A stretch of DNA of 64,000 nucleotides, from positions 17,184,428 through 17,248,427 of the forward strand of contig NC_082610.1 in NCBI RefSeq assembly GCF_030936135.1, given 5' to 3'. The stretch is from Gavia stellata. Lineage: Eukaryota > Chordata > Aves > Gaviiformes > Gaviidae. Position numbers and translations under genes: made by a program. Below the pieces are notes generated by a model, which ran no database searches, was not told the origin of the DNA, and saw only the letters and a program-made list of their open reading frames with translations. Shown here in pieces: positions 1-11,100 of this stretch. Numbering within the stretch: position 1 is the stretch's first letter; the number at the start of each line of letters is the position of its first letter.

Positions 1-1654
1 TTTCTGTGGGCATGTAACTGTATCTTGGTTCACAGTTCTGTGGTGGCTTTTACTTCTCAAAGACAAACTCTCTCCTATTCTTTTCTTCTCCTCTGTAGAT
101 TTGCAGTCTGCCTTCAAGAAAAAAACCTTATCCTTGCAGCTTTTGTTTATCAAACTGAGGAAAAAGAACAACCCCTCCAAAACCAAAGCACTGTCATTTA
201 TTGGCAGTGATTCAGGCTAACTGGACGGCAAGCGCAAATCCCGTCTTGACTACATCGTGTCATTTGGGAATATCACTACAATGGCACATGCTTCACACAG
301 CAGTATTTCCTCAGTATCCTAGCCCTGGAAAACCTCCTGTTGCTGGACACTCACCAAGTTGTTAATGGAGAGTTTGGAAGCAGCCATCAGATGTGGCAAG
401 ATTTATAAACACACATTAGCTATCTTCCTGCTTCTTCCTGGATCGCAGGACCTAATCACATATTTGGAAAAAGGCTTACATTTTTTCCTAAACTAGGGCC
501 CAAAAGCCCAGACCTACCTGTACTTTCTAGCAGGCTTGTTTCTCCTAGCTGTGTTCCCAGAAACAGGCACAGAGAATGTAAAAAAGGTGTTTCCAAGATT
601 AGCCTGTTAGCCAAACACAACCCAAGAAGAGTAATTTGCCTAGAGGGATGGGTGGTGAATATATTCTTGCTGCTCTTAGTTCTCCCCATTGCTGCCATTT
701 GAGGCTTCTCTATTATTTTCTAATAACTTTTGTTTTCAGATGCTCTTCTGGCTAGTTATCCTTGCATGTCTCTCTGACTCCTGGGATCCTGGTTTCTTTG
801 AACTGCAAGAAATACTGGCTGTAATTCTTTCGTTCTTTCTTTTTTTTAAAAAAGGTATCTTCAAGTGTCTGTCTGTGAATTTCCAAGATGGTACATCTCT
901 AATCTGATCCTTTCATTGCTGCTAGTGCATAACGCCTTGCATTTTCTCACTTTTCTACCCTGTTACTAGAGTATTTTACTGCTTAGGTACAGGGGAGCCC
1001 CTGTGAAGGCAGGGAGATACGGCTCTTCTGAAAGTGAGCTCTGTAGCAAAATGGCAAAGCATCACATGCATTGGTAGTGGTGGTGGCAGGGAAGTTCCTG
1101 TGTTGTATAATAGATGTTAACGCTACAAATCAGCCAGGTTCTGAATTTGTATTCTTTCAGGGGACTGCATTCACAGAAAAGCCTGCAGTCACCTTTTCAG
1201 ACCTGGTTATGGGATTGGTGCTGTTGCTAATTCTATTATGCTTCAGGAACGAGAGTGCTGTGATTTGGAAAGGTTACTTTCTTTACATGAGCTAAATTGA
1301 TGACAGCGGTAGTGTTGCTGGTGAAAAGCAGCATCCCATCAAAGCTGTACTTTGTATAAAGCAGCAAGCATGCCTCAGTACTGTCAATAACACACTTCCT
1401 GTGGCTCTATTAATTTGCAGACAGAAAAGGGTGATATCTAGGCAAAAGAGCTCTTTAGCATAGAACTGTTAGCATAATAAAGGAGGGTTGGCCTATCTCC
1501 AGCCTGCTCCCTCTGACCCAGGGCTTCCTCAAAACCAAAGCTGGTGCAAGAGCACAGACCCTTCCCAGAGGAGCTCCTTCTCCCAGCCGGGGTTTGGGGC
1601 AGCCGGGAGCACCTGGCAGCGTGGTGCTGTGCTGCCACGGCTGCACGCGGATTT

Positions 1655-1697
1655 CCTTGTCACCGGTGTAAATCAGGAATGACTTCAGTGAAGCCAC
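1655..1697. mobile_element. Possible ancient archosaur-type repeat fragment
   Basis: CACCGGTGTAAATCAGGAAT then GACTTCAGTGAAG closely follows a repeat I remember from reptile and bird genomes (ACACCGGTGTAAATCAGGAG, TAACTCCATTGAAG). The name is not recalled. Only about 40 nt match. Confidence 0.35.
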
Positions 1698-2059
1698 AGA
1701 AGCAGGCTGTTATCACACACAACTGAGAGAAGTAGGACTAAATGAGAGAACTGGGATAAATTATACCTCTTGTGTGAAATGCCATTACTGCTGAAGTTGT
1801 TGTCAGAACTTTATTTGGTTTCTATGGCCTCTGTCTTATACCTACACTTGTCTTAATATGTCTGAATGTTAAATAAAAACTGCAGCAGCCACTTTAAATG
1901 TAGAAGAGGCTTGAGATGAGTGTATGGAATTAGGGAAATAGCAGGACATAGGTTTGGCTGCTGTAGTGGTAAAGCCACTGGTGCAACCTATAGAATTGTC
2001 TTAAACCGTAGCAGTCAAAGCATGTATTTTCTGGAAAATTGAAATGTTAGTTTCTGCAC

Positions 2060-2075
2060 TTTTTTTTTTTTTTTT
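2060..2075. repeat. T16 homopolymer
   Basis: Sixteen consecutive T; it could be the poly-A end of a minus-strand retro-insertion, but no element body is recognised. Confidence 0.9.
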
Positions 2076-2616
2076 GGTATGGTATGATAGGGAGCTGGTT
2101 AAGACTGGGCCCTGTTTACAGAGCATCTTGGAAACAGTTTAAGAAAACAGATGAATTCATTGTATTTGTTTAAAAAAATAGCTTTAGTTTGAAAATAGCA
2201 TGAGAAGTTGCAGCATGAAAGATATTGTAAGACTGTTTGAGAACAGCAATTTGGAACCAAAAGTTTTTTCTTTATCAAAATTATGGATATAAAATGGTTT
2301 AATCTGCTGCTTACTAGAAACCAAGGGCTTGCCTGTGTCATTCCAAAATGTGCAGTTGTGAAAATGGGCAGTTAATGAGGAGTCTGGAAGCAGTGAGAAA
2401 GCATGGCCAGGCGTACACCAGAAAGCAATTCTTCCTCTGTCTCCTCCTCACCTTGCTTAATGGAAAAGCAGCACCGTAGGGCCTAGCACGTTTCTTTTGT
2501 GTCAATATGTGTGTGTTTGCACTCTGCGACCACAGAGAAACGGAAAGCCCAAATCTCTTTCGCCTCAATGATATTTCAAGAGGATTCCAGGTCTAAAATG
2601 AGAAAGAAAAATGAGT

Positions 2617-2658
2617 TGTTTTTGGTTTGTTTGTTTGCTTTTGGTTTGTTTGTTTTTT
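2617..2658. repeat. TTTG/TTTGG low-complexity repeat
   Basis: A block of the form TTTTGGTTTGTTTGTTT occurs twice in tandem around a GC dinucleotide, forming a 40-nt T/G simple repeat. Confidence 0.85.
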
Positions 2659-4260
2659 AGAGCTAGAAATACACCGTGGAGCCTGTACAATCAGGGGAAG
2701 GTCTGGTAGGCTCAGTTGTGCTAAGCCATCCTTGCCAGAGCTGCTGAAGAAGACCTCATGGCATCTCCGCACTGGGCTGGCATCGGGATGGCCGAAGGCT
2801 CCTGGGGCTGGAGGGCTGAGCAGGGATCTAGGGAGTCTCCCCCAGCAATGCCGGCATCCCGCTGCCTGGCCAGAAGAGGGTTAAGGGCTGTCCATCCGTT
2901 CCTTGATTCAGGGGGATTTGAAGGAAAAAGGTGTGCCTTTTTTTCCAGGAAATAAGAAGAAACAAAGGGAGATGCCTTTGGGCCTTTGCTGCTTCGGTCA
3001 TAGGAAGAAGCTGTGTTTTATGTTATTTGGGCATTGTCTTTGGCTGAGTAAGTCATGCCTAGAGGAAAAGGGCTGGTGTAGACTTTGAGGCGGGAGCATG
3101 CTGAGACTTCCCTAGACAGGTTAACAAGCTTTTCCCAATTTGTAGTGTCTTTGAAACCAGCTTTGCTACCGGACCATGGAGCTGCTGTGTGGGAGTTGAA
3201 CCTACTTGCATAACTCAGGCACCAGCTCGGTTGTTTTCTACTTGTAAATTGATCAGGCCATTGATTTGTTGCAAGCATCAGAATTTGGAGGGATTTTAAG
3301 TGTGGGAGTCTGCTCTAAGATCTGGTTTTAAATTGTTAGTTTAGCAACACAAAGCTGCATGTGCTACTTGGCCTTTTTCTAACAGCATTTAATAATGGTC
3401 ATTTTGACTGTTGTCCTTTTTTTTTTTTCTGATGATCAAGATGTTTTGCCTGCTTTTTGGAAAAGCAAACAGTTCAGCCAAACTTACAAAGCTGGTATAA
3501 GCTTGCGGACCCCATCGTGCTTTTCCAAGTACAGGAAGGAAGCTGTTGCTTGGCAGAAATGGAGCATAAACAAAGAAAGAAACAGCGGGAATGTGATTAC
3601 CAGGCACGTGGAAAACCATTTTCAGGCAGGTCTCTTTAAGATCAGGAAGCGTTAAGACTGATCCTGTCCGCACTGACCTCAAGCAAGTCACCGCTGACCC
3701 AAGTCCAGCTGAGCGGTACGAGCTAGCAAGAGAGCAACCACATACCAGTTTGCAGAAATGAGTTTTGTTATGCCATTAATCCTGAACTAGGCTATGTAAG
3801 GGAGAGGCAGGACATCTTAGAAGGGAGGTATAATAGCTTCTTTCTGGGAAGAAATTTGAGGATTTCCTCGTGTTTTGGCATGGCTGAGATGGCGGAGGTA
3901 GATGTGCCGTTGCTCACAAATGATGCAGCGGCAGTTCCCCTCTCCGGATTGTCGTGCCGTGCATGGAGCCAGCAACTCTCATGGCTGCCAAGGGCAGACC
4001 ACAGTCCAAAACTATTTGTGAGGAGCCTCCAGGTTGCTGTGACATTTAGTGGTTCGATAGAGAGAAGGGGTTGCTGAGAGCTGCCTCCGCATCTACCCGT
4101 TCAAAAATTCCCCACCCTCTCTCAGTGGCGACCGGCCATGGCGCTGTTGGATTTGCTGGCATTGCTGCAAGTGCCAAACAGCTTGAGCAAGTGCTGAAAG
4201 ACTGACTTATCTTTGCAGCGCTGGGCAATGAAAATGGGGGAATTACTAACGAAAGAAAAC

Positions 4261-4300
4261 ACAGGGCTGGAAGGGACCTGTATAGACCATCAAATCTTTT
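4261..4300 (-). mobile_element. Possible CR1-like fragment
   Basis: AGGGCTGGAAGGGACCTGTA followed by TAGACCATCAAATC resembles the reverse complement of the CR1 3' end (GGTTGGAAGGGACCT-ATCATCTAGTCCA). The resemblance fades after about 40 nt. Confidence 0.3.
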
Positions 4301-6360
4301 TCTTGAACAAAACTCTTCCTGGCAGCTCCTTGTCTCATGTGCCCTTGAAAATCCCCTGTGCCTTCACAACTAGCATGGCCTCAGGGTGTCCTTCCCAGCC
4401 AGAAGCCCGCCTGCATCCCCTCGGCTCGATGGACACCTCAGACCCCTTGCAGTGCCAGGTGCTTGCGGGCCTTTTTCTTTAAATTTATCCCAATTTTTTC
4501 TCTCAGCTCATAATACCCAACCACAGAGGGCTCCTTTAATAACTGTCTGAAAGCGAGAGAAACACTCTCGTTTGAACACTGGCTCCCAGACCCCAAATGC
4601 GCTGGGTGGATTTACTGTGCCTCCTGCCCAGACCGACTCTGGTACATGCAATAAAAAAAAGTTAATTTCCACTCTTTGTGTCATTTACTGCCAGAATTTA
4701 CTGCAGGATTTCTCTGCCCTCTTAAATGAGGCTGGACTTTTTTCTGCTCACAGTGTGCAAGCCACTTGATTCTGCCCCTGCTTGGTTACCCCAAGACACG
4801 TAGGAAGTGTCTCTGGGTGCCCTGGTTCTCCCAGTCCCTCACAGGCGAGGGGCTGAGGACCCCTGGCCTCGGCATCTCTCCTTGCATGGGGCCTGTGGGG
4901 TGTATCACTTCCTCCAAGGCGGCGGCATTAGGATCCCGGCGGTGTTCGTGCTGCCTGACACATAAGCATTGCCTCCCACGGGGATTTCAACAGTTTCCCG
5001 CAGCGACGCTGTCTCTGATAGCTGAAATTTCTGCTCTAATAAAAGATCTTCATGTCTCAGCAGACGCTGTGGCTTTAGCAAACTATGGACTGTCAAGGGT
5101 AGAAGGGGGTGTTTATGCATACATTTTAATCCTTGTTTGCACAGTACTTTGAAGGTGTACCTCGGAATACCTCAGAAATGCTGGCTTCTTATTGTTACTA
5201 TTATCACTGTCATCTTAATTTTCCATAATTTTGAATATCAGTTATTCATTAGAAATCAGTGCAACAAGTGGGAGTTCTTCCAAAGCTTTTTAGTTCGTAT
5301 TGTTTTCAGTCACATCATGCCAGATGTCTTGGAGGAATCTGATCTGACACAAACCCAGACAAGTCACTGTAAAACTGTATATAAAAAGACACAGGCTGAT
5401 ACACTGCAGCTGGTGACACCAGCAGATATAGATGTTATTTGCAAAACTCTTCCTTCACTGTGAGAGCACAAGGGCCAGGGAAGAGCACATGCTGTGGAGA
5501 ACAGCAGCAAGACATACAGCAAGCCTTGGGAGCAAGCTTTGGCTGAGGTGTGTGTTTTGTGTTTATTACTTAATTTAGCAATATTGGGAAAACCCACGAA
5601 GGAAAAACATTTGGATATTTTCCAGATGCGGAATGATGCGGGAAGAAGCAGGGCTATAATTACGCATGCTTGCCTACTGAAATATGTGTACAATTGCTGC
5701 GGGATACTGTAACTAGCAATGTCTGTCGGACTATTTTTAAAGCTAAAGCAGTAATACTGTGCTAGTGTGCCTGATGTCTGCGCGTGTGCTTGGCAAACCT
5801 GCCTCTGCATGGCAGGTCTGTGCCGCTTAGGAAATGATGCTTTTACTGTGCTCAGCTACATCAGCTGAGAAATCTTTGTCAAACTCGGGTATATCTGAGC
5901 CCTATCCAGAATGCACTGAGTGATTTCCACCACCACCAGCCCACTTTATTCCTTACAGATTAATTACAGAAAAAAGTGAACTTTTTTTTTTCTTCTTCTG
6001 CTTGCACAGTGATTCTGTGTGCCAAGAAGCCACTAAAAAGAAGCAGAAAGAGTGCGAGAGATTATGTGTGACAGGAATAGAGTCTGTCACAGAGTTGCAG
6101 ATGATTTATTGCTGGCGCACTTTGATAAGTGGCTGCAACTGACTCTAATTTTCTCAGTGCTGCCCAGCTGCTTTGATCAGCAATGAAACTGTTAACAATG
6201 CTGACAATTAAATTATTGTCGATGGACATTGCAGTTTAAACTTCCCCTGACAAACAGTGGCAGATCACACCCGTCAGGGCTATTGTTTCAGGCTTTCTTT
6301 GGACATATCGCTGGGTTGAATCATGCTGCACTTCTTTTCAGGATTTTCTTCCACAGTCAC

Positions 6361-6660
6361 CATGGTTAGAGAGTCGCTCTGGTTTTCCGAGCGAGAGCTG
6401 GGATCGTAGACAGTGTGCTGGCAGCGTGTGGGAGGTGTGTTTCATTGCCATGTGCCCCTGGAGCAGAGGCTTTGCATGCGGGTGTCTTCTCTGGGTCCTG
6501 TGCTGATCTGCAGCTTGGAGGAGGGTGGCATCCAGGAGGGGACCAGAAAGCTTCCGTGCACATAGCTGGCGGCGAGGATCTGGGGAAGGGACGGTGACTC
6601 TGAATGCAGGTGTCGTGTGGGAGAGGAGAGTGATTGCCGTCTGAGACAGCGAGTGCTGCG
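6361..6660 (+). promoter_or_regulatory. CpG-enriched G-rich block; possible leader exon or promoter
   Basis: By hand count there are about 14 CpG in roughly 300 nt, against a strongly CpG-poor background, and the + strand is G-rich. The block ends CTGCG|GTGAGTG, a good 5' splice-site match at 6661. A non-coding OSBPL5 leader exon must exist upstream of 23163, and this is the best local candidate I see. The alternatives are an enhancer or a chance patch. No TATA box or confirmed start site is visible. Confidence 0.25.
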
Positions 6661-6664
6661 GTGA

Positions 6665-6868
6665 GTGTCCTTTCCTCCTCCTTCCCCGAGACTGATCCCA
6701 GCCTTCTTACTTTCCTATAGCTCTTTAAAATCTCCCTTCGTGTAGGGTCCTTCTTTACTCCTTTCAATCTCTCCTTTTTACCTGCCCTCTTCTTCTCCCC
6801 TCATCTCTCATTCGCTTCCTTTCAGTCTCCCCTTCTTTCTTTGTTTCCATCCCCGTCCCCTGTGCCTC
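6665..6868. repeat. Long pyrimidine-rich (CT) tract
   Basis: About 200 nt of + strand sequence are dominated by C and T, with runs such as CCTTTCCTCCTCCTTCCCC and TTCTTCTCCCCTCATCTCTC. It begins immediately after the G-rich block and its GTGAGT. Such purine/pyrimidine-asymmetric DNA can adopt non-B structure or be nuclease-sensitive. No function is shown. Confidence 0.6.
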
Positions 6869-7494
6869 TGAGGCTGGACACAGTCTCATGCAAATGCAGT
6901 GTGTTCTTTGAACGTTTGTAGCCTTATGCTTTGGGAACTGTTGACTGGCAGAAATTGTCTATAATGGATTTAGAAGTACCTGAACACCCTATTTGCATTT
7001 CTGCCTGTCTGCTCAAAAACGCTGGCGCTCAGCTCCCGTGGGGCTTGAATTCTGCTAGAAGCAGCTGTGGCAGTGGCATCCTGTGATTTGCTTCATCAGT
7101 TGAGATTTTCAGGGATTTGGTCTGATACAAGGAGGTTGGCCATTTTAGTGCCCTCTGCTGCTGAACAACTTGGGTAACTTCTCACCTACCTAAAGGGATG
7201 GAGTCCCCTAGATATAACTGGCTTTATTAGTGAGAGCCCACGTGAAAGTGTGCCTCCTTCCTATGTTGTTGTTACTGTAATTATTATTATTCAGCAGTCT
7301 GTATTGATTTGTGGTATATTTTATTCAGCTAAAACCCCGATCAGCCCAGTTCTGCTCTGTGTCTAGATTGCGTGTAGAATTAGGAGTTTTAGTAGCTGTT
7401 TCAAGATCAGGAGCAAATCCTCTACAAAATTAGGTCTTGCCTATGTAAACAAGTTGCACTACTTTTAACTACCGTTCTGTAACATTGATGTAAC

Positions 7495-7650
7495 CCTCCC
7501 CTAGTGCGAATTCAGGTATGCCAGCATGAACATGCTTATACCAGCGTAGCTTGTTCCCCTGTGGGAAAGGAGAACAAGCTATTCCAGTATGGAGCACTTT
7601 TATTTGGCTCTGACTACATCCACGCTTTTGTTGTATTGGCAGAAATACAC
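7495..7650. mobile_element. Ancient fold-back interspersed repeat, family name uncertain
   Basis: The segment runs CCCTAGTGCGAATTCAGGTA ... TATACCAGCGTAGCTTGTTC, a short centre, then GAACAAGCTATTCCAGTATG ... ACTACATCCACGC. The centre is a perfect 10-bp inverted repeat (7547-7556 with 7572-7581, 15-nt loop), and the flanks echo each other in inverted orientation. It resembles a repeat I remember as common in turtle and crocodilian genomes (TATACC-GGTATA rich, with CCCTAGTGTGGA ends), probably a non-autonomous DNA element. The family name is not recalled. Confidence 0.5.
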
Positions 7651-7890
7651 CAGCAAATAATACTTGTAATTTAAGACGAGTGAACTGATACAAAATCATG
7701 TATAGAACAAGTCTTGGTCTGCAGACTGCCTCAATAACTCCTTGATAAGCAAGTGTTGAATATGCCCTGTATTTACAATCTTGTCTTTGTGACTGGAGGT
7801 ACAGTGGAAAGACTTAATGTTACTGTTGTCATGCATTCACAATTAAGAAACTAAGAACTGGTCAGTGTGTTGGCTATAAAGTCGTGACCG

Positions 7891-7908
7891 TGAGTCATGT
7901 GAGTCATG
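7891..7908. promoter_or_regulatory. Tandem AP-1-type site (TGAGTCATG x2)
   Basis: The 9-mer TGAGTCATG occurs twice head to tail without a spacer. TGAGTCA is the consensus AP-1/TRE site. Occupancy is not shown. A TATAAA lies just upstream at 7875. Confidence 0.4.
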
Positions 7909-8100
7909 GCTGTAGTTTATTTTTAAATAAAGTACGTAAGACTTTATTCACTTTCAGGCTGGTTGCTGACCTTTGTTTTTATTTGTAGCATATTGGCAAT
8001 GTAAGAGGGCCATGGCAGAGATGCAAATTCCAGTAATGCTTACTTGGAAGTGCCTTTGAGCTGGCAGGAAAACGCAGAGGTGTTCTAGCAATGCTGAAAA

Positions 8101-8131
8101 TTCACTGACACAAGTCACTTGTGTCAGTGAA
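8101..8131. repeat. Perfect 14-bp inverted repeat with 3-nt loop
   Basis: TTCACTGACACAAG (8101-8114) and its exact reverse complement (8118-8131) are separated by TCA. No TA or other target duplication is evident at the ends, and the pairing stops abruptly on both sides. Confidence 0.85.
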
Positions 8132-11100
8132 AAGTGAGTGCCTGGTGGCTGTGAAGTACTTGGCATTCGTATCTGCGGTCATCTACCTCAGTCATCAGCA
8201 GGGCAGGGCAGTGCAGAGATCAACAGGCAACAGGTACAGAGAGAAAATTCAAAAATTTCCAATCAGATACTATGATCCCAAATGTCATGGTTTATTGATG
8301 GATTTTTCCCAGTACTGCTGCTAATCTAGATGATTGGTATGTGCCTTGTAGCAAGAACCAAGTAGGAGAGGCTCTTGGTGTTTGCAGGCAAAGGAGAAAT
8401 ACATTTGGTATGGGAAACACTTCAGAGTAATTGGGGGAAGGCAGTGCCACCAACAGGCTAGGGTCTTCTGGAGAGGAACGGTCTCAATTGCACATGACTG
8501 ACAGGTGTCTGGAAACATGGGACCTAACTAAAACTTCTAGGATTTCTTCTACCACAGAGTAAATAAACCGATATGACCCTTTTCTTGTGCACAGTAAGAG
8601 GTTCTTTTAAGGCAGGTGATGGTGAGGTGAAGGAGTCTGTGGGGAGGAGAAGCTGGTGCCATTAGGACACTGCAAAGCTTTGCTGGGAGGAACAGGCTTT
8701 ATTGTGCTGCTTGATGGCACAGTTACCTTGCCAGGCTGTTGAGGGAAATAAATGTTCGCAGAGCCTAATAGTTTCCTCCTGTGAGTTAGTATCACCTCCA
8801 TCTCATTTAATTCCCACCTTTGCTTATTTTGAGTGCCATTTCAATGCTGCATTTCTCAACTTCATTACATCCAGACTGAGCACTGCTTCAGAAACAACTT
8901 TCCAAACTGCAAGTGGCTTGTTTTGCAGAGCAGGGAGGAAAATTTCTTTGCTGTTTTTTCCCCAAGCTCATTGACTCCCTGGGACTCTGACGATGGTGGT
9001 GGAGGCGGCTCCCATGAGCGGGCTGGGGCTCTTGCCTGCAGGCTGGGGCTGCAGCTGGGTGGTACTGGGGCTGTCAGGGTGGCACAGGCAGGCAGCAGTC
9101 GGTAAAGCTGGTGTATGGTTGTCAAGAGCAAGCAGCTGACCTTGGACAAATCTGCAGTTGGGCTGTAACCCAGCCCAGCATCCAGCTTGCCCTGGTCTTT
9201 GCTGCTTCTTTCTAGGAGGAAAGCGATCAGTGACAGTCCTTTTGCTGGTTTAGATTACTTCTCTCCCTGGGCTGACGTGTGGTTTTTGCCTGCTCTGTTT
9301 GCTTCGCCTGGGAGCTGCAGGCTGTCAACAGCTGATCTTTCTCCTTAAAGAGTCCAGCAACATCAGCAGCCCTGGAAGGAGGGGCAGAGGCATCAGACAG
9401 GTCCTTGGCTGCAGTTCTTTGCAGTGAGGCTTGCAGTCGGGACAGTTTACGTGAGATTGACAGACAGACGCGGTATCAGCTCAGCCCCACTCCCACAGGA
9501 GTCCACAGAATCCATTGGTGAGCAGTTTTGAAAAGCTCCTTTTTATTGTCTTGTCGCCTCTACTTCTAACCAGCTATGAAATTGTTCATTATAAAACACC
9601 CAGTTGTCCTTACAGCAGTCATATCACTGGTGTCTGCGGTGATGCGTTGTGAGCTGCACAGGAGAGAAGTCATTAATGTCCATGTTTAGACATTTCCCTA
9701 AAGATGAAGAGACGACTGCGGTAGAAGATTAGTTTTGCTGGGAAAGACACTGAATGAGCTGACCTGATCAAGGGGAAGACATTAAAATGTTATGCTCTTC
9801 AGTTTTCTCTGCTTCACTCAAAACATTAGCTGGTGTGGTCTGTTGCCCTTTAGCAAGTATGTTTGGGTCCAAGTGCTGCTTGAGATGGTTAGAAACCCAA
9901 TATGCTTTTTGAGGCAGGGGCAATTATTTATTACATGTTTGTACAGCTCCTAGCACTTTTGGTTGCTGTGCTGACTGATTGCTAATGGTTAGGCAATAGT
10001 ATTTATTGCTGGCAGCTGGTAATAGTCTGTGTTTATGCCCTGCAGGGGAATTCGGTATGTGCGCACAGCCATGGGATGTTTTGTACCTTTTAGAGGCACC
10101 ACAAAGCCTGTACAGACCATCTAGCCTTCTACCATTTTAAGTGCTTCCTTACTTCATTTCAGAGATATTTGTTTATTCCCTCCCTTGTTACCCTCCCAAG
10201 CCTTTCAAATCTTTTCCATCTGGACTCTTGTGTTTATAAACTCTTCTGCGTTTGGAGCTTGTAGGCGGCAACCACTTCGAAGCCTACTTTTGTAATACAG
10301 ACCAAATCGTTGCCAGAAACCACCATGGGCTCTTGTTCTCCGCCACCGCCTCCTTATGGCATTGCAGGTCTCTCTGAGATTGCCTCCCTTCTACCTGTTG
10401 GATGCCCAGCCCTGTGCTCGCTGCTGTAAGTCAGCATCACCCTGCTAAGGAGGCCACAAAACTTCCCTGATGTACACAGCCTGGGGATCTGGCACAGCAT
10501 AGTTGCTATTGAAATATTTTCATTTGGCTTGGTTTGTTTCTCTTGAAAAATCATAGTGCGGCAACTCTAACTCCTGTTTTGTAAGACCCACACAGCTGAA
10601 GCCTATCACTTTTTTTCTGGTGTGGAAAAGATGAGCTGGTCAGCCCTGAGCAGGGCTGAAGTCCGGCCTCATAAAAACTGTCTGTCACCTTTTAGCTGTT
10701 CTCCTTGCTGCTTCCTTTTTGTAGCAGAGATAATGGGAGTGTTTCCTGCTAACTCCTGTCTCTCTGTGATAAATTGCTATGGTCTTTATTGGAAAGCATT
10801 GTCTGGCTGCTCTTAGGGCTGCGATAAAGAAAACGCTGTGAATCGGCTGCATTGTGTTTGGCTTCCTTTCAGCCAGGGCCAGTCTGGGCGCTGAGGACCT
10901 GATCTTCCCTCTGTGCCAGGCCTCAGCTCGTGTTTGTGTGGGAGGCAGGGATTTTTGTTTGTTTGTATAAAGCCACCTTTACACTTTCGACATGGAGCTG
11001 TTGAAGGTCAGTGGGATCCATAAATCCATAGACGGCGGTCTGCAGGAGCCCCTTGTTCTCCATATCCTCCTCTGCGCTCTCCTCCCTCCCTTGTGGCCAT

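Larger units (their letters stand above)
1..6360. other. Non-coding upstream region, no gene identified
   Basis: This is intergenic or first-intron DNA. It has homopolymer and TTTG-type runs (2060-2075, 2617-2658), a possible ancient repeat scrap near 1655-1697, a weak CR1-like scrap near 4261-4300, and stretches that look slowly evolving (4880-5110, 5990-6300). Open frames reach 128 codons but overlap frames open on the other strand and match no family I recognise. Confidence 0.7.

Noticed and set aside
4766..5152. 128-codon + strand open frame
   Set aside because: No known motif, and the opposite strand is also open; better explained as possible conserved non-coding DNA.
5364..5810. 148-codon minus-strand open frame
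   Set aside because: Cys/Ser/Leu-rich translation of non-coding type and no recognisable domain.
8101..8131. microRNA precursor
   Set aside because: A 14-bp stem with a 3-nt loop is too short for a Drosha/Dicer substrate and the pairing does not extend outward.
10095..10135. CR1-like text (CCTGTACAGACCATCTAGCC)
   Set aside because: Only about 20 nt resemble CR1 and the flanks do not continue the match.
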